This document shows positions 47,334-56,045 of a stretch of DNA of 64,000 bases, in pieces. The stretch lies in contig BAABNI010000001.1 of assembly GCA_040365065.1 (NCBI GenBank), positions 310,001-374,000 on the forward strand, read 5' to 3'. The notes under the pieces were generated by a model. The model worked only from the letters and a program-made list of their open reading frames with translations. It made no database searches and was not told the origin of the DNA. Position numbers and translations under genes: made by a program. Source of the DNA: Pelagadaptatus aseana. GTDB taxonomy: Bacteria > Pseudomonadota > Gammaproteobacteria > Pseudomonadales > Cellvibrionaceae. Position 1 is the stretch's first letter; the number at the start of each line of letters is the position of its first letter.

Positions 47334-47785
47334 GATGCACTGCTCTCTTCGGTCTTGGTCAACTTGCTCGGCGCAATTCCGCCGCGCTCTTCAATAAAAT
47401 CTTCAAGCATATCCAGGCCAGTATTGAGATCAATCTGATGACACACCAGATCAAAACCGTAATTCTTATAGCGTGGCACAATATCCTCGGCCTTGCCGCT
47501 GCCCACCACCAGATTGCCGCCGATCATCATGATCAGATCGTCCAATCCTTTATAGCGGGATTTCAATGCTTTGACTTCGCGCCCCCAGCCCTCGGCCTCA
47601 CCGTTCAGTGACGAGATCATCAACACCTCGGCACCGGTTTCCACCGCCGCATCAAAGAATTCCTCAAGGTAGGTATTCACCCCAAGGTTGAACACTTCGA
47701 AGCCTCTCGCCTTCAGCGACAGATCGATCAGTCGATTGGCCACCACGTGGATATCATTACCCACGACGCCCGTTACTACTTTCAT
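47330..47785 (-). CDS. glmS: Glutamate mutase sigma subunit (B12-binding)
   Basis: 151-residue cobalamin-binding subunit, binding adenosylcobalamin base-off with a His ligand. The motif D-x-H-x-x-G reads Asp11-Ile-His13-Val-Val-Ala16, so the His ligand is kept and the Gly is Ala. SSLNGEAEGWG and MIGGNLVVG match the loops that hold the nucleotide tail. First gene of the operon; the stop overlaps the glmE start by 4 nt. It starts 142 nt from the divergent RraA-like gene. The symbol follows glutamate mutase naming, not glucosamine synthase. Confidence 0.93.
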   Translation of the reverse strand: MKVVTGVVGNDIHVVANRLIDLSLKARGFEVFNLGVNTYLEEFFDAAVETGAEVLMISSLNGEAEGWGREVKALKSRYKGLDDLIMMIGGNLVVGSGKAEDIVPRYKNYGFDLVCHQIDLNTGLDMLEDFIEERGGIAPSKLTKTEESSAS

Positions 47786-47853
47786 AAATGCTATGCCCTA
47801 TTGCGCCTTTAACTGCGCGCTTATAACTGTGCTAAGATGCTTCGCATCCAGCG

Positions 47854-47888
47854 CAGGTGACGCCAACTTTTCTGGCGCCTGTTTTTTT
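47854..47888 (+). terminator. Terminator-like hairpin in the leader of the RraA-like gene
   Basis: Stem CAGG(TGA)CGCCA / TGGCGCCTG with a 3-nt bulge and a 7-nt loop, followed by seven T (47882-47888). It lies 40 nt upstream of the gene start on the plus strand and could be an attenuator, or could end a short RNA. Confidence 0.55.
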
Positions 47889-47927
47889 ACTGCTCGCCGA
47901 TTACATTCAGACCAACAGAGATTTTTC

Positions 47928-48407
47928 ATGACCGTTTATACCGCCGACATCTGTGACGAACACTACGACAAAGTTTCCCTGCTGCAACCGCACTACCAGA
48001 ATTACGGTGGCGCCGAAAACTGTCAGGGTGAAGTGGTCACCATCAAGCTCGACAAGAACAACTCCGACCTGATCAGTTTGCTCCGTGACGAAGACGGCAC
48101 CGGCAAGGTCGTCGTGGTTGATGTCGATCAGGCTTACTACGCCGTAGTCGGTGAAAACCTGATGAAGTTTGCCCGCGACAATCACTACGCTGGCATTGTC
48201 ATCAACGGCTACGTTCGCGACACCGCTCAGATCAAAGACATCCCGGTGGCGCTCTACGCTCTGGGTACCTGCTCGCGCAAATCCATCCCGGTCACTCAGG
48301 GTGAACGCGACATCCCCCTGTCGTTCGGCGGCGTCGACTTCAAGCCCGGCGACTACCTCTATGCCGATACCGACGGCATTATTGTGACCGCCGAGAAAAT
48401 CGTTTAA
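47928..48407 (+). CDS. RraA family protein (aldolase/RNase E inhibitor-like)
   Basis: 159 residues of the RraA-like fold. GAENCQGEVVTIKL, VVDVDQAYYAVVGENLMKFARDN and the NGYVRDTAQIKDIPVAL segment fit; the conserved RD pair in VRD is that which binds metal or pyruvate in 4-hydroxy-4-methyl-2-oxoglutarate aldolases, whereas RraA itself binds RNase E. The two cannot be separated by sequence here. ATG at 47928; a same-frame extension upstream into the hairpin region is unlikely. Divergent from the glm operon and followed by its own terminator. Confidence 0.85.
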   Translation: MTVYTADICDEHYDKVSLLQPHYQNYGGAENCQGEVVTIKLDKNNSDLISLLRDEDGTGKVVVVDVDQAYYAVVGENLMKFARDNHYAGIVINGYVRDTAQIKDIPVALYALGTCSRKSIPVTQGERDIPLSFGGVDFKPGDYLYADTDGIIVTAEKIV

Positions 48408-48433
48408 ACAAGATCCTTAAGATCTCGCTCAAC

Positions 48434-48469
48434 AAAAAGCCCGTAGCAGTCATCTTCTACGGGCTTTTT
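48434..48469 (+). terminator. Terminator of the RraA-like gene
   Basis: Stem AAAAAGCCCGTAG / CTACGGGCTTTTT (48434-48446 and 48457-48469), 10-nt loop, flanked by A and T runs, so it can act on both strands between the convergent RraA-like and aminotransferase genes. Confidence 0.92.
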
Positions 48470-48511
48470 CTTTGCTGTCATCGCTACGCGACTCGCAATG
48501 ACGTTATTGTT

Positions 48512-49699
48512 TTAAAGCACCGACGCAATCGACTTGGCCAGATAATCCACATTGTCCGGTGAGATGCCCGCCACGCTGATGCGGCTGGAGCCTACGATGT
48601 AGATGCTGTGCTCATCCTGCAGACGCTGAACCTGCTCTGGATTAATACCCAGAAACGAGAACATGCCATTCTGACGGGTGATAAAACTGAAGTCCTGGGT
48701 CACGCCGTTTTCGGCCAGTTTGTTCACCAGCAACTGACGCATGCCATTGATGCGATCGCGCATTTCTTGCAACTCGCCATACCACTGCTGGGTCAGCTCG
48801 TCGGAGTTCAGTACGGTTTCAACAATCGCCGCACCGTGTGCCGGCGGCATGGAGTAGTTGACGCGCACGACGGCGGGCACAATGGAGCCGATAATGTCTG
48901 CCTGCTCGGCGCTTTTACCGATCACAGAGACGGCACCGATGCGCTCGCGATAGAGACCGAAATTCTTGGAGCAGGAGCTGCAGATAATCAGCTCATCGAG
49001 CGTGTCGGCCATCAGACGCAAACCATAGGCGTCTTCTTCCAGACCTTCACCAAACCCCTGATAGGCCATATCGATGACGGGCAGGAAGCCAATCTCTTTG
49101 GCCAGCTCCGCCACCTGCTGCCATTGTTCGCGGCTCAGGTCCATGCCACTGGGGTTGTGACAACAGGCGTGCAGCAACACCGCTTCGTCGGCCGGCACCT
49201 GCTTGAGAGCCTCGATCATGGCGTCGAAGTCCAGACACTTGTTCTCGTAGTCGTAATAGGGGTAGCTCTTAACCTGCAATCCCGCAGCGGTAAATACACC
49301 CTGATGATTGGCCCAGGTGGGGTTGCTCACCCAGATGGTAGCGCCCGGCTTGCAGGTCTTGATGAATTCACCCGCGATGCGCAGAGCACCGGTACCACCC
49401 GGGGTGGACAGCGTGCGAATGCGGTTCTCGGCAATCACCTTGTGATCGCCCAGCATCAGAGTGTTCATGGCGGTGTTGAAAGCCGCGGAGCCAGCAGAAC
49501 CGAGGTAGGCCTTGCTTTCTTCATTGTCGACGCGAAACTGTTCGGCGGCTTTTACACAGGCCAGAACCGGGGTTTTGCCGTGCTCATCCTTGTAAATACC
49601 GGCACCCAGATCAATTTTATTGGGGTTGCTGTCGGCGGCAAATTTGACCGACAAACCCAGAATCGGGTCGGCAGGTCGCGGCTGTAACTCTGAAAACAT
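48512..49699 (-). CDS. Aromatic/aspartate aminotransferase (class I)
   Basis: PLP aminotransferase of the AspC/TyrB subgroup, 395 residues. Schiff-base Lys245 in SSCSKNFGLYRER, Asn182 (HNPSG), Asp210 and Tyr213 (VIDMAYQGFG), and the C-terminal Arg in SSRISVAGIS that binds the alpha-carboxylate. The common motif SxSKN reads SSCSKN. Aspartate versus aromatic preference cannot be told. It has a strong candidate promoter at 49803-49829 and a 97-nt leader. Confidence 0.95.
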   Translation of the reverse strand: MFSELQPRPADPILGLSVKFAADSNPNKIDLGAGIYKDEHGKTPVLACVKAAEQFRVDNEESKAYLGSAGSAAFNTAMNTLMLGDHKVIAENRIRTLSTPGGTGALRIAGEFIKTCKPGATIWVSNPTWANHQGVFTAAGLQVKSYPYYDYENKCLDFDAMIEALKQVPADEAVLLHACCHNPSGMDLSREQWQQVAELAKEIGFLPVIDMAYQGFGEGLEEDAYGLRLMADTLDELIICSSCSKNFGLYRERIGAVSVIGKSAEQADIIGSIVPAVVRVNYSMPPAHGAAIVETVLNSDELTQQWYGELQEMRDRINGMRQLLVNKLAENGVTQDFSFITRQNGMFSFLGINPEQVQRLQDEHSIYIVGSSRISVAGISPDNVDYLAKSIASVL

Positions 49700-49802
49700 A
49701 ATGACTGGCTACCTTCTTTTTGTGGCCGGCCGTCTCGATAATCACGGCCAGCCTGTAGAAAAAGACTGATTGTACGGGCCTCACAGACCCGCAGGGGTCG
49801 CG

Positions 49803-49829
49803 ATTATACCCTAAATTAAGGGGCGTCAA
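49803..49829 (-). promoter_or_regulatory. Candidate sigma70 promoter for the aminotransferase
   Basis: Minus-strand TATAAT (49808-49803) with TTGACG (49829-49824) 15 nt upstream; the spacer is short but both hexamers are close to consensus. Confidence 0.65.
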
Positions 49830-49901
49830 GTAGTTTTTTTGCGGCCAAAAGCAGGGTAAACAATCAAAAGTAAACGGGCCTGCGGGTAATGGCCAGATGC
49901 A

Positions 49902-50438
49902 TCAATCCCGCAGCGACAGACGCAGTTCAACCACACCCCGGTCTCGGCTCTGGGTATAGGGCAAACCAAAGCCTGTCAGCACCCGCAGCATCTTGCGGTT
50001 TTCGGCCAGCACCGACACTTCAAATTCATCTATATCGGCCTGACGGGCTATGGCCACCAGATGCTTGAGCATGAGCTTGCCAATGCCCAGCCCCTGATGA
50101 GGATCATCAACGGCAAAGGCCAGCTCGGCAATCACCTTGGGCTCGCGCTGACAGACCACATAGCGCGAGGCAGCCACCACCTCGCCCTGATCTTCGCCTT
50201 CACAAATCACCCCGGTAAGCCCCACATGGTCGACGAAGTCTACCTCGGTAAAAAATTTCAGTTCCTGCGGGGTAAGATCGTGTTTGACGCGAAAAAAACG
50301 CAAATAAGAGGAGCGATCGCTCAGGTGGTGTGCCGCCTCCTGCATGCCGGCTTTATCTTCAGGCAGGACAGCGCGGATCAGCAGCTTACTGCCGTCTTTC
50401 AGGGTTTCACAGGCTTGGTAGTGAGCGATATCGTCCAT
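49902..50438 (-). CDS. GNAT-family N-acetyltransferase
   Basis: 178 residues with acetyl-CoA loop PHQGLGIGKLMLKHL. The start HYQACETLKDGSKLLIRAVLPEDKAGM resembles the GNAT half of protein lysine acetyltransferases (Pat-like). Target unknown. Upstream lies a 57-nt gap to the HAD gene. Confidence 0.82.
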   Translation of the reverse strand: MDDIAHYQACETLKDGSKLLIRAVLPEDKAGMQEAAHHLSDRSSYLRFFRVKHDLTPQELKFFTEVDFVDHVGLTGVICEGEDQGEVVAASRYVVCQREPKVIAELAFAVDDPHQGLGIGKLMLKHLVAIARQADIDEFEVSVLAENRKMLRVLTGFGLPYTQSRDRGVVELRLSLRD

Positions 50439-50495
50439 GTCGACTCCAGTATCAGTATCATAGAGACTTACGCAAGCGCACCTGAACGGGATGAA

Positions 50496-51170
50496 TCATT
50501 CCGTTACGGCAATCACCTGATCAACAATAGCACCCATGCTCGCAGCTGCAATGTCGGGCCGTTTGAACAGCGGATTGTAGGGGGCGCCCGAGCGATCCAG
50601 ATACGCGGCCTGCATGCCGGCATTGATGGCGCCATGGGTATCCCAGTCATGACAGGCCACTAACCGCAGCTGCGCCTCTGGCTCTTGCAGTTCACGGGCA
50701 GCGAACTGGTAGGCTCGTGGATCGGGCTTAAAGGTTGCGGCACCTTCCACCGAAATCACCCGATCAAAATAATCCGCCAACCCGGCATTGCCAATTTGCG
50801 CCGCAATCAGTGCCTCCGATGAATTGGAAAAAGCCACGGTGCGAAAACCGGCATCGCGCAATCTCGCCAGCGCCGGCTTGATGTCCGGATGCGCTGGCAA
50901 ACTGGCAAAGCCCCCGAGAATGTCTTCAAGATGTGCTGCCGCCAGATTGATTCCAAGACGTGCCGCCAGGGATTGCAGTGCAACGCGTGACAGTTCGCGA
51001 AAATTGGTTTGCACACCGGTGATGGCACAAACCGTTGAGCTGTGCAGCAGCATGGCAAACCACTGGCCGGTAACCTGCTCGGAGCCGAACGCATCCCGAA
51101 ATTTGGGTTTTAACACACTCAGATCCAGCACCGTCTCATTGATATCAAACAGTAGGGTCTTGCCGTTCAC
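50496..51170 (-). CDS. HAD-like hydrolase, haloacid-dehalogenase type II
   Basis: 224 residues from a GTG at 51170 with GGGAGG four nt upstream. Nucleophile Asp9 in LLFDINETVLDLS; FSNSSEAL (motif II Ser/Asn), Lys in FKPDPRAYQ, and the acidic motif CHDWDTHGAINAGM. The NETLLDL-like start is that of L-2-haloacid dehalogenases; halide chemistry is inferred only. Confidence 0.85.
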   Translation of the reverse strand: MNGKTLLFDINETVLDLSVLKPKFRDAFGSEQVTGQWFAMLLHSSTVCAITGVQTNFRELSRVALQSLAARLGINLAAAHLEDILGGFASLPAHPDIKPALARLRDAGFRTVAFSNSSEALIAAQIGNAGLADYFDRVISVEGAATFKPDPRAYQFAARELQEPEAQLRLVACHDWDTHGAINAGMQAAYLDRSGAPYNPLFKRPDIAAASMGAIVDQVIAVTE

Positions 51171-51199
51171 ATCGCCTCCCTCAGAAGATGTCGCGGTTG

Positions 51200-51781
51200 T
51201 TAAGGTTGAGCCCCGGGAGGATAGTCCGCCAGAATTTCTGCGACAATTTTGTCGAAAGCCTCCTGCTGCTTGCTCTGATCTTTGTAGCTCTTCACAGGTT
51301 TGACTCCAACGCCTCGCCACACCAGCTCTTTCTTCGCCGGCGCAACCAGGTCGATCACCAGAGTACCTTCATCGTAATAACTGACGTGAGTGGTGGTGTC
51401 ATGAATGCCCCACCAGGGATCGTACCAGCCCGGATAGTAACCCCGACGTGGATAGAGGTGAGGTTGCGGATTGGGCACCTCGTGCACCTGCATTTTCTCT
51501 TTGACACCGGCGTGCATCACGATCACCAGATCGGCATCAGCGTCAGCGGTTTTTACCAGCCCTTTGGCGGCCATGGCTTTGTCCACAGATGCCATCAAGC
51601 GCTTTTTCACCAGCGTGTTGGATTTCAACACATCGTTTGGGTGCAGCTCAGACTCGCTGGCCCAGCGGTAACTGCTGGCAGCGGAAAAATCATAATGTGG
51701 ATCAAAATCCGTTTTGACATCGAGGCTGGAACAGCCCGCCAAAAACGCAACCAGCAACAGAGAAAACAAATACCGTTTCAT
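51200..51781 (-). CDS. DUF4136 lipoprotein
   Basis: 193-residue lipoprotein: signal ending LAGC with the lipid-bearing Cys17, then a DUF4136 domain (TDFDPHYDFSAASSYRWAS, DADADLVIVMHAG). Outer-membrane anchored; role unknown. Ends 30 nt before the HAD gene start and begins 27 nt after the thioesterase, probably one run of minus-strand genes. Confidence 0.88.
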   Translation of the reverse strand: MKRYLFSLLLVAFLAGCSSLDVKTDFDPHYDFSAASSYRWASESELHPNDVLKSNTLVKKRLMASVDKAMAAKGLVKTADADADLVIVMHAGVKEKMQVHEVPNPQPHLYPRRGYYPGWYDPWWGIHDTTTHVSYYDEGTLVIDLVAPAKKELVWRGVGVKPVKSYKDQSKQQEAFDKIVAEILADYPPGAQP

Positions 51782-51808
51782 GTGTTAACCACTCCCATCG
51801 TTAGACCA

Positions 51809-52219
51809 TTATTTCGGATACAGAATCATCTGGGTGCAGCGAAACAGCGCCAGTACTTTGTCCGTTTGCTGGCACGACACCGTGGCATCCCACACCTGAG
51901 TCGTGCGGCCTTTATGCACCGGTTTGGCCACACACTGGATCGTGCCCTCGCGCACCGTGCCCAAATGATTCGACTTCAGCTCCACCGTGGTAAACCCGGC
52001 GGCACCTTCTGGCAAGAGGGCAATGCAGCCGTTGCCACAGGCAGTATCAGCCAGAGACACCACACTGCCGGCGTGAAGAAAGCCATTGGGCGCCAGATGG
52101 TGGGGTGACACCGCCATCTCCGCCACCACGCCACTGTCACCGACTTCCGTGGTGGTAATGCCCAGAAAACCCGGAAATTTATCGGCACAGGCATCATTCA
52201 AATATTGAGCGTCTGTCAT
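51809..52219 (-). CDS. PaaI-family acyl-CoA thioesterase
   Basis: 136-residue hotdog-fold protein. PNGFLHAGSVVSLADTACG is the PaaI/4HBT helix motif, and TTVELKSNHLG the strand that follows. Hydrolyses acyl- or aryl-CoA thioesters in relatives; substrate open. Confidence 0.86.
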   Translation of the reverse strand: MTDAQYLNDACADKFPGFLGITTTEVGDSGVVAEMAVSPHHLAPNGFLHAGSVVSLADTACGNGCIALLPEGAAGFTTVELKSNHLGTVREGTIQCVAKPVHKGRTTQVWDATVSCQQTDKVLALFRCTQMILYPK

Positions 52220-52240
52220 ATTATTCGTTCCCGTTATTTT

Positions 52241-52651
52241 TCAATTCTTTTCGCTGACATCTTGAATACCAAAGCGGTAAAGCCCCAGCGTAATCAACAA
52301 GGTGGCAAGCACCGATGACCAACCCACAAATTGAATCGTCATCCCCCAGTTTTGCCATTCACCGGTCAGACCGTAATAAAGCAAATAGGCACAGCCGCCG
52401 CCGTTGCTGACCAGACCCACATAAATAGGCCCCATAATTTTTTCACCCTGAAGGGCCGCCCTCAGACCTGTGTAATAACCCACGCACAATGCCAGATAGG
52501 CCCACCCCAGCATCCGCACAAACATGTAACTCGGATATTCCGGAAAACCCGCCGATAACAGCAGTTGCTGAGGAAACAAAATCAATGGCACACACCAGAA
52601 TAAAACCGTTGCCGCAATTTTAAATTGATAGACTCTGGCCAAATTTTTCAT
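52241..52651 (-). CDS. Small integral membrane protein
   Basis: 135 residues with four predicted helices (about 8-28, 42-62, 70-93, 106-125) and a motif GLVSNGGGCAYLLYYGL. No family recognised. Start set at ATG 52651 with GGTGG seven nt upstream. The frame continues upstream into the comB gene but has no ribosome site there. Confidence 0.75.
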   Translation of the reverse strand: MKNLARVYQFKIAATVLFWCVPLILFPQQLLLSAGFPEYPSYMFVRMLGWAYLALCVGYYTGLRAALQGEKIMGPIYVGLVSNGGGCAYLLYYGLTGEWQNWGMTIQFVGWSSVLATLLITLGLYRFGIQDVSEKN

Positions 52652-52667
52652 ATGGATACCACCCAAT

Positions 52668-53360
52668 TCACAGCGTCGGAATTTTTTCCAGATAGGGAAA
52701 AGCCCCATTGCGGTTTAACCGCAACGCAAAATCAAATTGATCGGCCTGACAGCACAACTCAAAATCGGCCATCGGGCTCCAGGGTTGCTCGGGATCTTTA
52801 AAACGATCGGCACAGGGGTCGTTGTAGAGGGTGTCGCGCAGGCTGTCTGTATCAAAGGGTTTGTCCAATAACAGCGCCTCAAGGTATTCAGCGCAGAGAT
52901 CGTCCTCACCGGTCCGGGTCGTGGCGGTCCAGCCCATGCGCACCAGACTCACCTCCGCTGGCTGGCAGCGACGGATATAGTCTGCCGTGGCTTTGGCATT
53001 CACCAGTGCACCGGTCAGGATTTCGTCGGCATCTTTGGCATTGACCATACCCTGAGTACCGGAGTGGGTGGTCTGCACTAGAGTTTTGCCGCGCACATCG
53101 GCCGCAACTATTTCTGTTGGTGAATTACCGAAATCAAATCCCGGCAACTTCTGACCATGACGCTCCCCGACCCGCAACACCTCCGGGTTGTCCGGTTGAT
53201 AACCCAGTGCCGATTCCAGTGAACCCGCCGGAATGATTTTTTCGGCACCGCCCTCAAAGGCGTAACAGGCAGTGGTAAACGCGCGAAACACATCAATGAT
53301 CACCGTGATGCCACGCGCCGATTTGGCACCTTCAACAAAATCCAATTTGGTTATTTTCAT
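52668..53360 (-). CDS. comB: 2-phosphosulfolactate phosphatase (ComB family)
   Basis: 230 residues of the ComB family, first known from coenzyme M synthesis in archaea, dephosphorylating 2-phospho-3-sulfolactate. Signatures: VIDVFRAFTTACYAFEGGAEKI and GERHGQKLPGFDFGNSP with THSGTQGM. ComA and ComC partners are not in the window, so sulfolactate chemistry is inferred. Starts inside the ABC exporter gene by the ATGA overlap, so the two are translationally coupled. Confidence 0.85.
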   Translation of the reverse strand: MKITKLDFVEGAKSARGITVIIDVFRAFTTACYAFEGGAEKIIPAGSLESALGYQPDNPEVLRVGERHGQKLPGFDFGNSPTEIVAADVRGKTLVQTTHSGTQGMVNAKDADEILTGALVNAKATADYIRRCQPAEVSLVRMGWTATTRTGEDDLCAEYLEALLLDKPFDTDSLRDTLYNDPCADRFKDPEQPWSPMADFELCCQADQFDFALRLNRNGAFPYLEKIPTL

Positions 53361-55183
53361 ATCACGTCATCCACCTTGACCATGGCTTCCGCGGCGCCAT
53401 CCTGAAACTGTAAATCCGCCAGCCGACGATACAACGGCGAAGACTGCAGCAATTCAACATGGCGGCCCTGGGCCACCAGCTTGCCGTGATCCATCACCGC
53501 AATATTATCGGCATGCAGAATGGTGGCCAGACGATGGGCAATGATGATGGTGGTGCGATTTTCCATCAACGTCTCCAGCGCCTGTTGCACGTGGTACTCA
53601 CTCTCGGCGTCCAGCGCGCTGGTGGCTTCATCCAGCAGCAGAATTTTCGGATCTTTGAGAATCGCCCGGGCAATGGCCAGACGCTGCTTCTGGCCACCGG
53701 ACAAGCGCGTGCCCTGCTCCCCCAGATGGCTGTTGTAACCGTCCGGCAGTTTGGCAATAACATCGTGGGCGTGGGCAGCCTTGGCCGCAGCAATCACTTC
53801 GGCATCGGTGGCATCAGGCTTGCCGTAGCGGATGTTGTACCAGACATCGGCGGTAAACAGCGCTGGCTGTTGTGGCACCACCGCCAACTGCTGGCGCAAA
53901 GACTGGGTATTGAGGTCGCGGATGTCGGTGCCGCCAATGGTAATGTGGCCGGCATCCGGATCGTAAAACCGCTGCAGCAATTCAAACACCGTGGATTTGC
54001 CGGCGCCGCTGGGGCCCACCAACGCCAGACTCTGTCCGGCTGGCACTTCCAGATTGAGCTGCGTCAGCGCCTTCAGTTCAGGCCGTGACGGGTAAGCAAA
54101 CTCGATGCCGTCAAACCGCAACAGCGGGCCTTTGAAACTCCTGGCTTCAGAATAAGCCTGCCCCTGCTCCACCGGGATCAGGGATTCGACATTGAGCAGA
54201 TCCATTAACCGCTCAGTGGCACCGGTGGCTCGCTGCAACTCGCCGTAGACTTCTGAAATGGTCGCCACCGAGCCGGCCATGATCACGGCGTAAAACACAA
54301 AGGCGGCCAGATCACCGCCGCTCATGCGGCCGGCCAGCATGTCGTTACCGCCCACCCAGATCAGCCCGGTGATGGCGCTGAAGATCAGCAAGATAACCGT
54401 GGCGATCAACATGGCGCGCTGTTTCACCCGGCGCTTGGCAACGTTAAAAGCCACTTCAACTTCGGCATCAAAAGCCTGCTTTTCATGGGCTTCGCGGGTA
54501 TAGCTCTGCACGGTTTTGATGTTTTGAATAATCTCGCCGGCGTAGCTGCCAACGTCGGCAATGGAATCCTGACTGGCCCGCGACAGTTTGCGCACCCGGC
54601 GACCATAGAGCACTATCGGCAACAGCACCAGTGGCACCCCGATCAGCACCATCAGGCTCAATTTCAGATTGGTCACCACCAGCAGGATAAGGGCCCCGAT
54701 AAAGGTCAGCGCACTGCGCAGCGCCATGGAAAACGACGAGCCAATGATGTTCTGCAGCAAAGTGGTATCGGTGGTCAGCCGCGACATGATCTCGCCACTG
54801 CGATTGGTTTCAAAGTAACTGGGGTGCAGGGTCACCAGATGACCAAACACCGCTGAGCGCAGATCCGCCGTGACCCGCTCCCCCAGCCAGGACACCAGAT
54901 AAAAGCGCACATAGGTACCCAGCGCCATCAGAAACGACAGGCCAATCACCACCAGCACCGCCTGGGTCAGCGCCTCGGTGGATTGGGCGACAAAGCCCTC
55001 ATCAATCAGCAATCGCACCCCCTGACCAATCGACAGGGTAATCCCCGCGGTCAAGACCAGAGCAATACCCGCCGCCACCAGCGTGCCGCGATAGGGTTTC
55101 ATAAACTGCCAAAGCTGCAGCAATACCGTGAGACTTTTGGGGGAGGGTGAATCCGGGGAATCCGATGGATCTGACTGGGGCAT
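53357..55183 (-). CDS. ABC exporter, MsbA-type fused permease/ATPase
   Basis: 608-residue half transporter; six helices in 30-320, then the ATPase. Walker A GPSGAGKS at 390-397, Q-loop PQQPALFTADV at 437-447, signature LSGGQ at 494-498, Walker B ILLLDEA at 514-520, and H-loop IIAHRLA. Exporters of this form carry lipids, peptides or drugs. Its stop overlaps the comB start by four nt. Confidence 0.93.
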   Translation of the reverse strand: MPQSDPSDSPDSPSPKSLTVLLQLWQFMKPYRGTLVAAGIALVLTAGITLSIGQGVRLLIDEGFVAQSTEALTQAVLVVIGLSFLMALGTYVRFYLVSWLGERVTADLRSAVFGHLVTLHPSYFETNRSGEIMSRLTTDTTLLQNIIGSSFSMALRSALTFIGALILLVVTNLKLSLMVLIGVPLVLLPIVLYGRRVRKLSRASQDSIADVGSYAGEIIQNIKTVQSYTREAHEKQAFDAEVEVAFNVAKRRVKQRAMLIATVILLIFSAITGLIWVGGNDMLAGRMSGGDLAAFVFYAVIMAGSVATISEVYGELQRATGATERLMDLLNVESLIPVEQGQAYSEARSFKGPLLRFDGIEFAYPSRPELKALTQLNLEVPAGQSLALVGPSGAGKSTVFELLQRFYDPDAGHITIGGTDIRDLNTQSLRQQLAVVPQQPALFTADVWYNIRYGKPDATDAEVIAAAKAAHAHDVIAKLPDGYNSHLGEQGTRLSGGQKQRLAIARAILKDPKILLLDEATSALDAESEYHVQQALETLMENRTTIIIAHRLATILHADNIAVMDHGKLVAQGRHVELLQSSPLYRRLADLQFQDGAAEAMVKVDDVI

Positions 55184-55273
55184 GCCGTGTCCGCGCGTTG
55201 GTTATCAGTGGGATTAAAGCCTCATGATGAACCATTTCCCGGCAACCCGCCCGGGATTTTGTGTAAAGCTATG

Positions 55274-56011
55274 CTAATGGCCATCGCCCGGAGTCAGGCC
55301 CTGAGGCGCTCCCTCAATCACCCCATTGGAAAGACGCTGCAAAGCCGCCACATCGGTTAACCGAATGTGGCTGCGGGACAACTCGATACAGCCTTCGGCC
55401 TGCCAGCTTTTCAGGATCCGGTTGATGCGCTGACGCGACACCCCCACCATACAGGCCAGATCCTCCTGGGAACAACTTAGCCCCGGACAACTGACTTCGG
55501 GATTGGCCAAGCGCACATTGTCGTATTGGATCTGCAGCACCTTGGCCAGTCGTTGAGCGGCATCCAGCGCCAGCGCATCGCTACCGTACTCATAGGAGAC
55601 CCGGGTGCGATGGCACAGCTCGCTGATAAAAAACCGGGCTCGCCCCAGATCGTTGCCCAACAAGGCTTCAAACGCCGGCTGTGGAATGTGGAAATATTCA
55701 AGATCGGTACTGGCGCGCATGGTAAAGCTGCGGGGATTGAGATCCAGCGCCGACACCTCACCAAACCAGCCACTGCGCACCCGATAGACAATCAGCTGCT
55801 CGCGACCATCCGCCAGATTCTTGACCGCGTGCACCTGCCCCTGCAGCAGGCAGTAAACGCCATCCACCGCTTCATCCTGGCGAAACACACAGCCACCGGC
55901 AGGCAGCTGACGAACCCTACCCACCTGCACAATCTCACGGCGATAGTCGATATCCAGCGCCGCAAAACCGGGGTTGCGCGACAGGGCTTGCAAAAGAGTG
56001 TCGTTGTCCAT
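55274..56011 (-). CDS. Crp/Fnr-family transcriptional regulator
   Basis: 245 residues. Cyclic-nucleotide-binding domain with the phosphate cassette GEVSALDLNPRS (Glu85, Arg94, Ser95, near Glu72/Arg82/Ser83 of Crp), no N-terminal cysteine cluster for an Fe-S centre, then a C-terminal helix-turn-helix with recognition helix VSRQRINRILK at 191-201. This resembles Crp RETVGR with Gln in place of the Glu, which would change site choice. A TGTCA-N6-TGACA palindrome stands in its divergent promoter. Start 56011 gives the domain length. Confidence 0.9.
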   Translation of the reverse strand: MDNDTLLQALSRNPGFAALDIDYRREIVQVGRVRQLPAGGCVFRQDEAVDGVYCLLQGQVHAVKNLADGREQLIVYRVRSGWFGEVSALDLNPRSFTMRASTDLEYFHIPQPAFEALLGNDLGRARFFISELCHRTRVSYEYGSDALALDAAQRLAKVLQIQYDNVRLANPEVSCPGLSCSQEDLACMVGVSRQRINRILKSWQAEGCIELSRSHIRLTDVAALQRLSNGVIEGAPQGLTPGDGH

Positions 56012-56045
56012 TGTCCGCCATTGAACCAGCAGTAATCGGGCCGCT

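Noticed and set aside
47786..47927. A cobalamin riboswitch before glmS
   Set aside because: The gap is only 142 nt and no B12-box-like sequence (GCCACTG) or the large fold was found.
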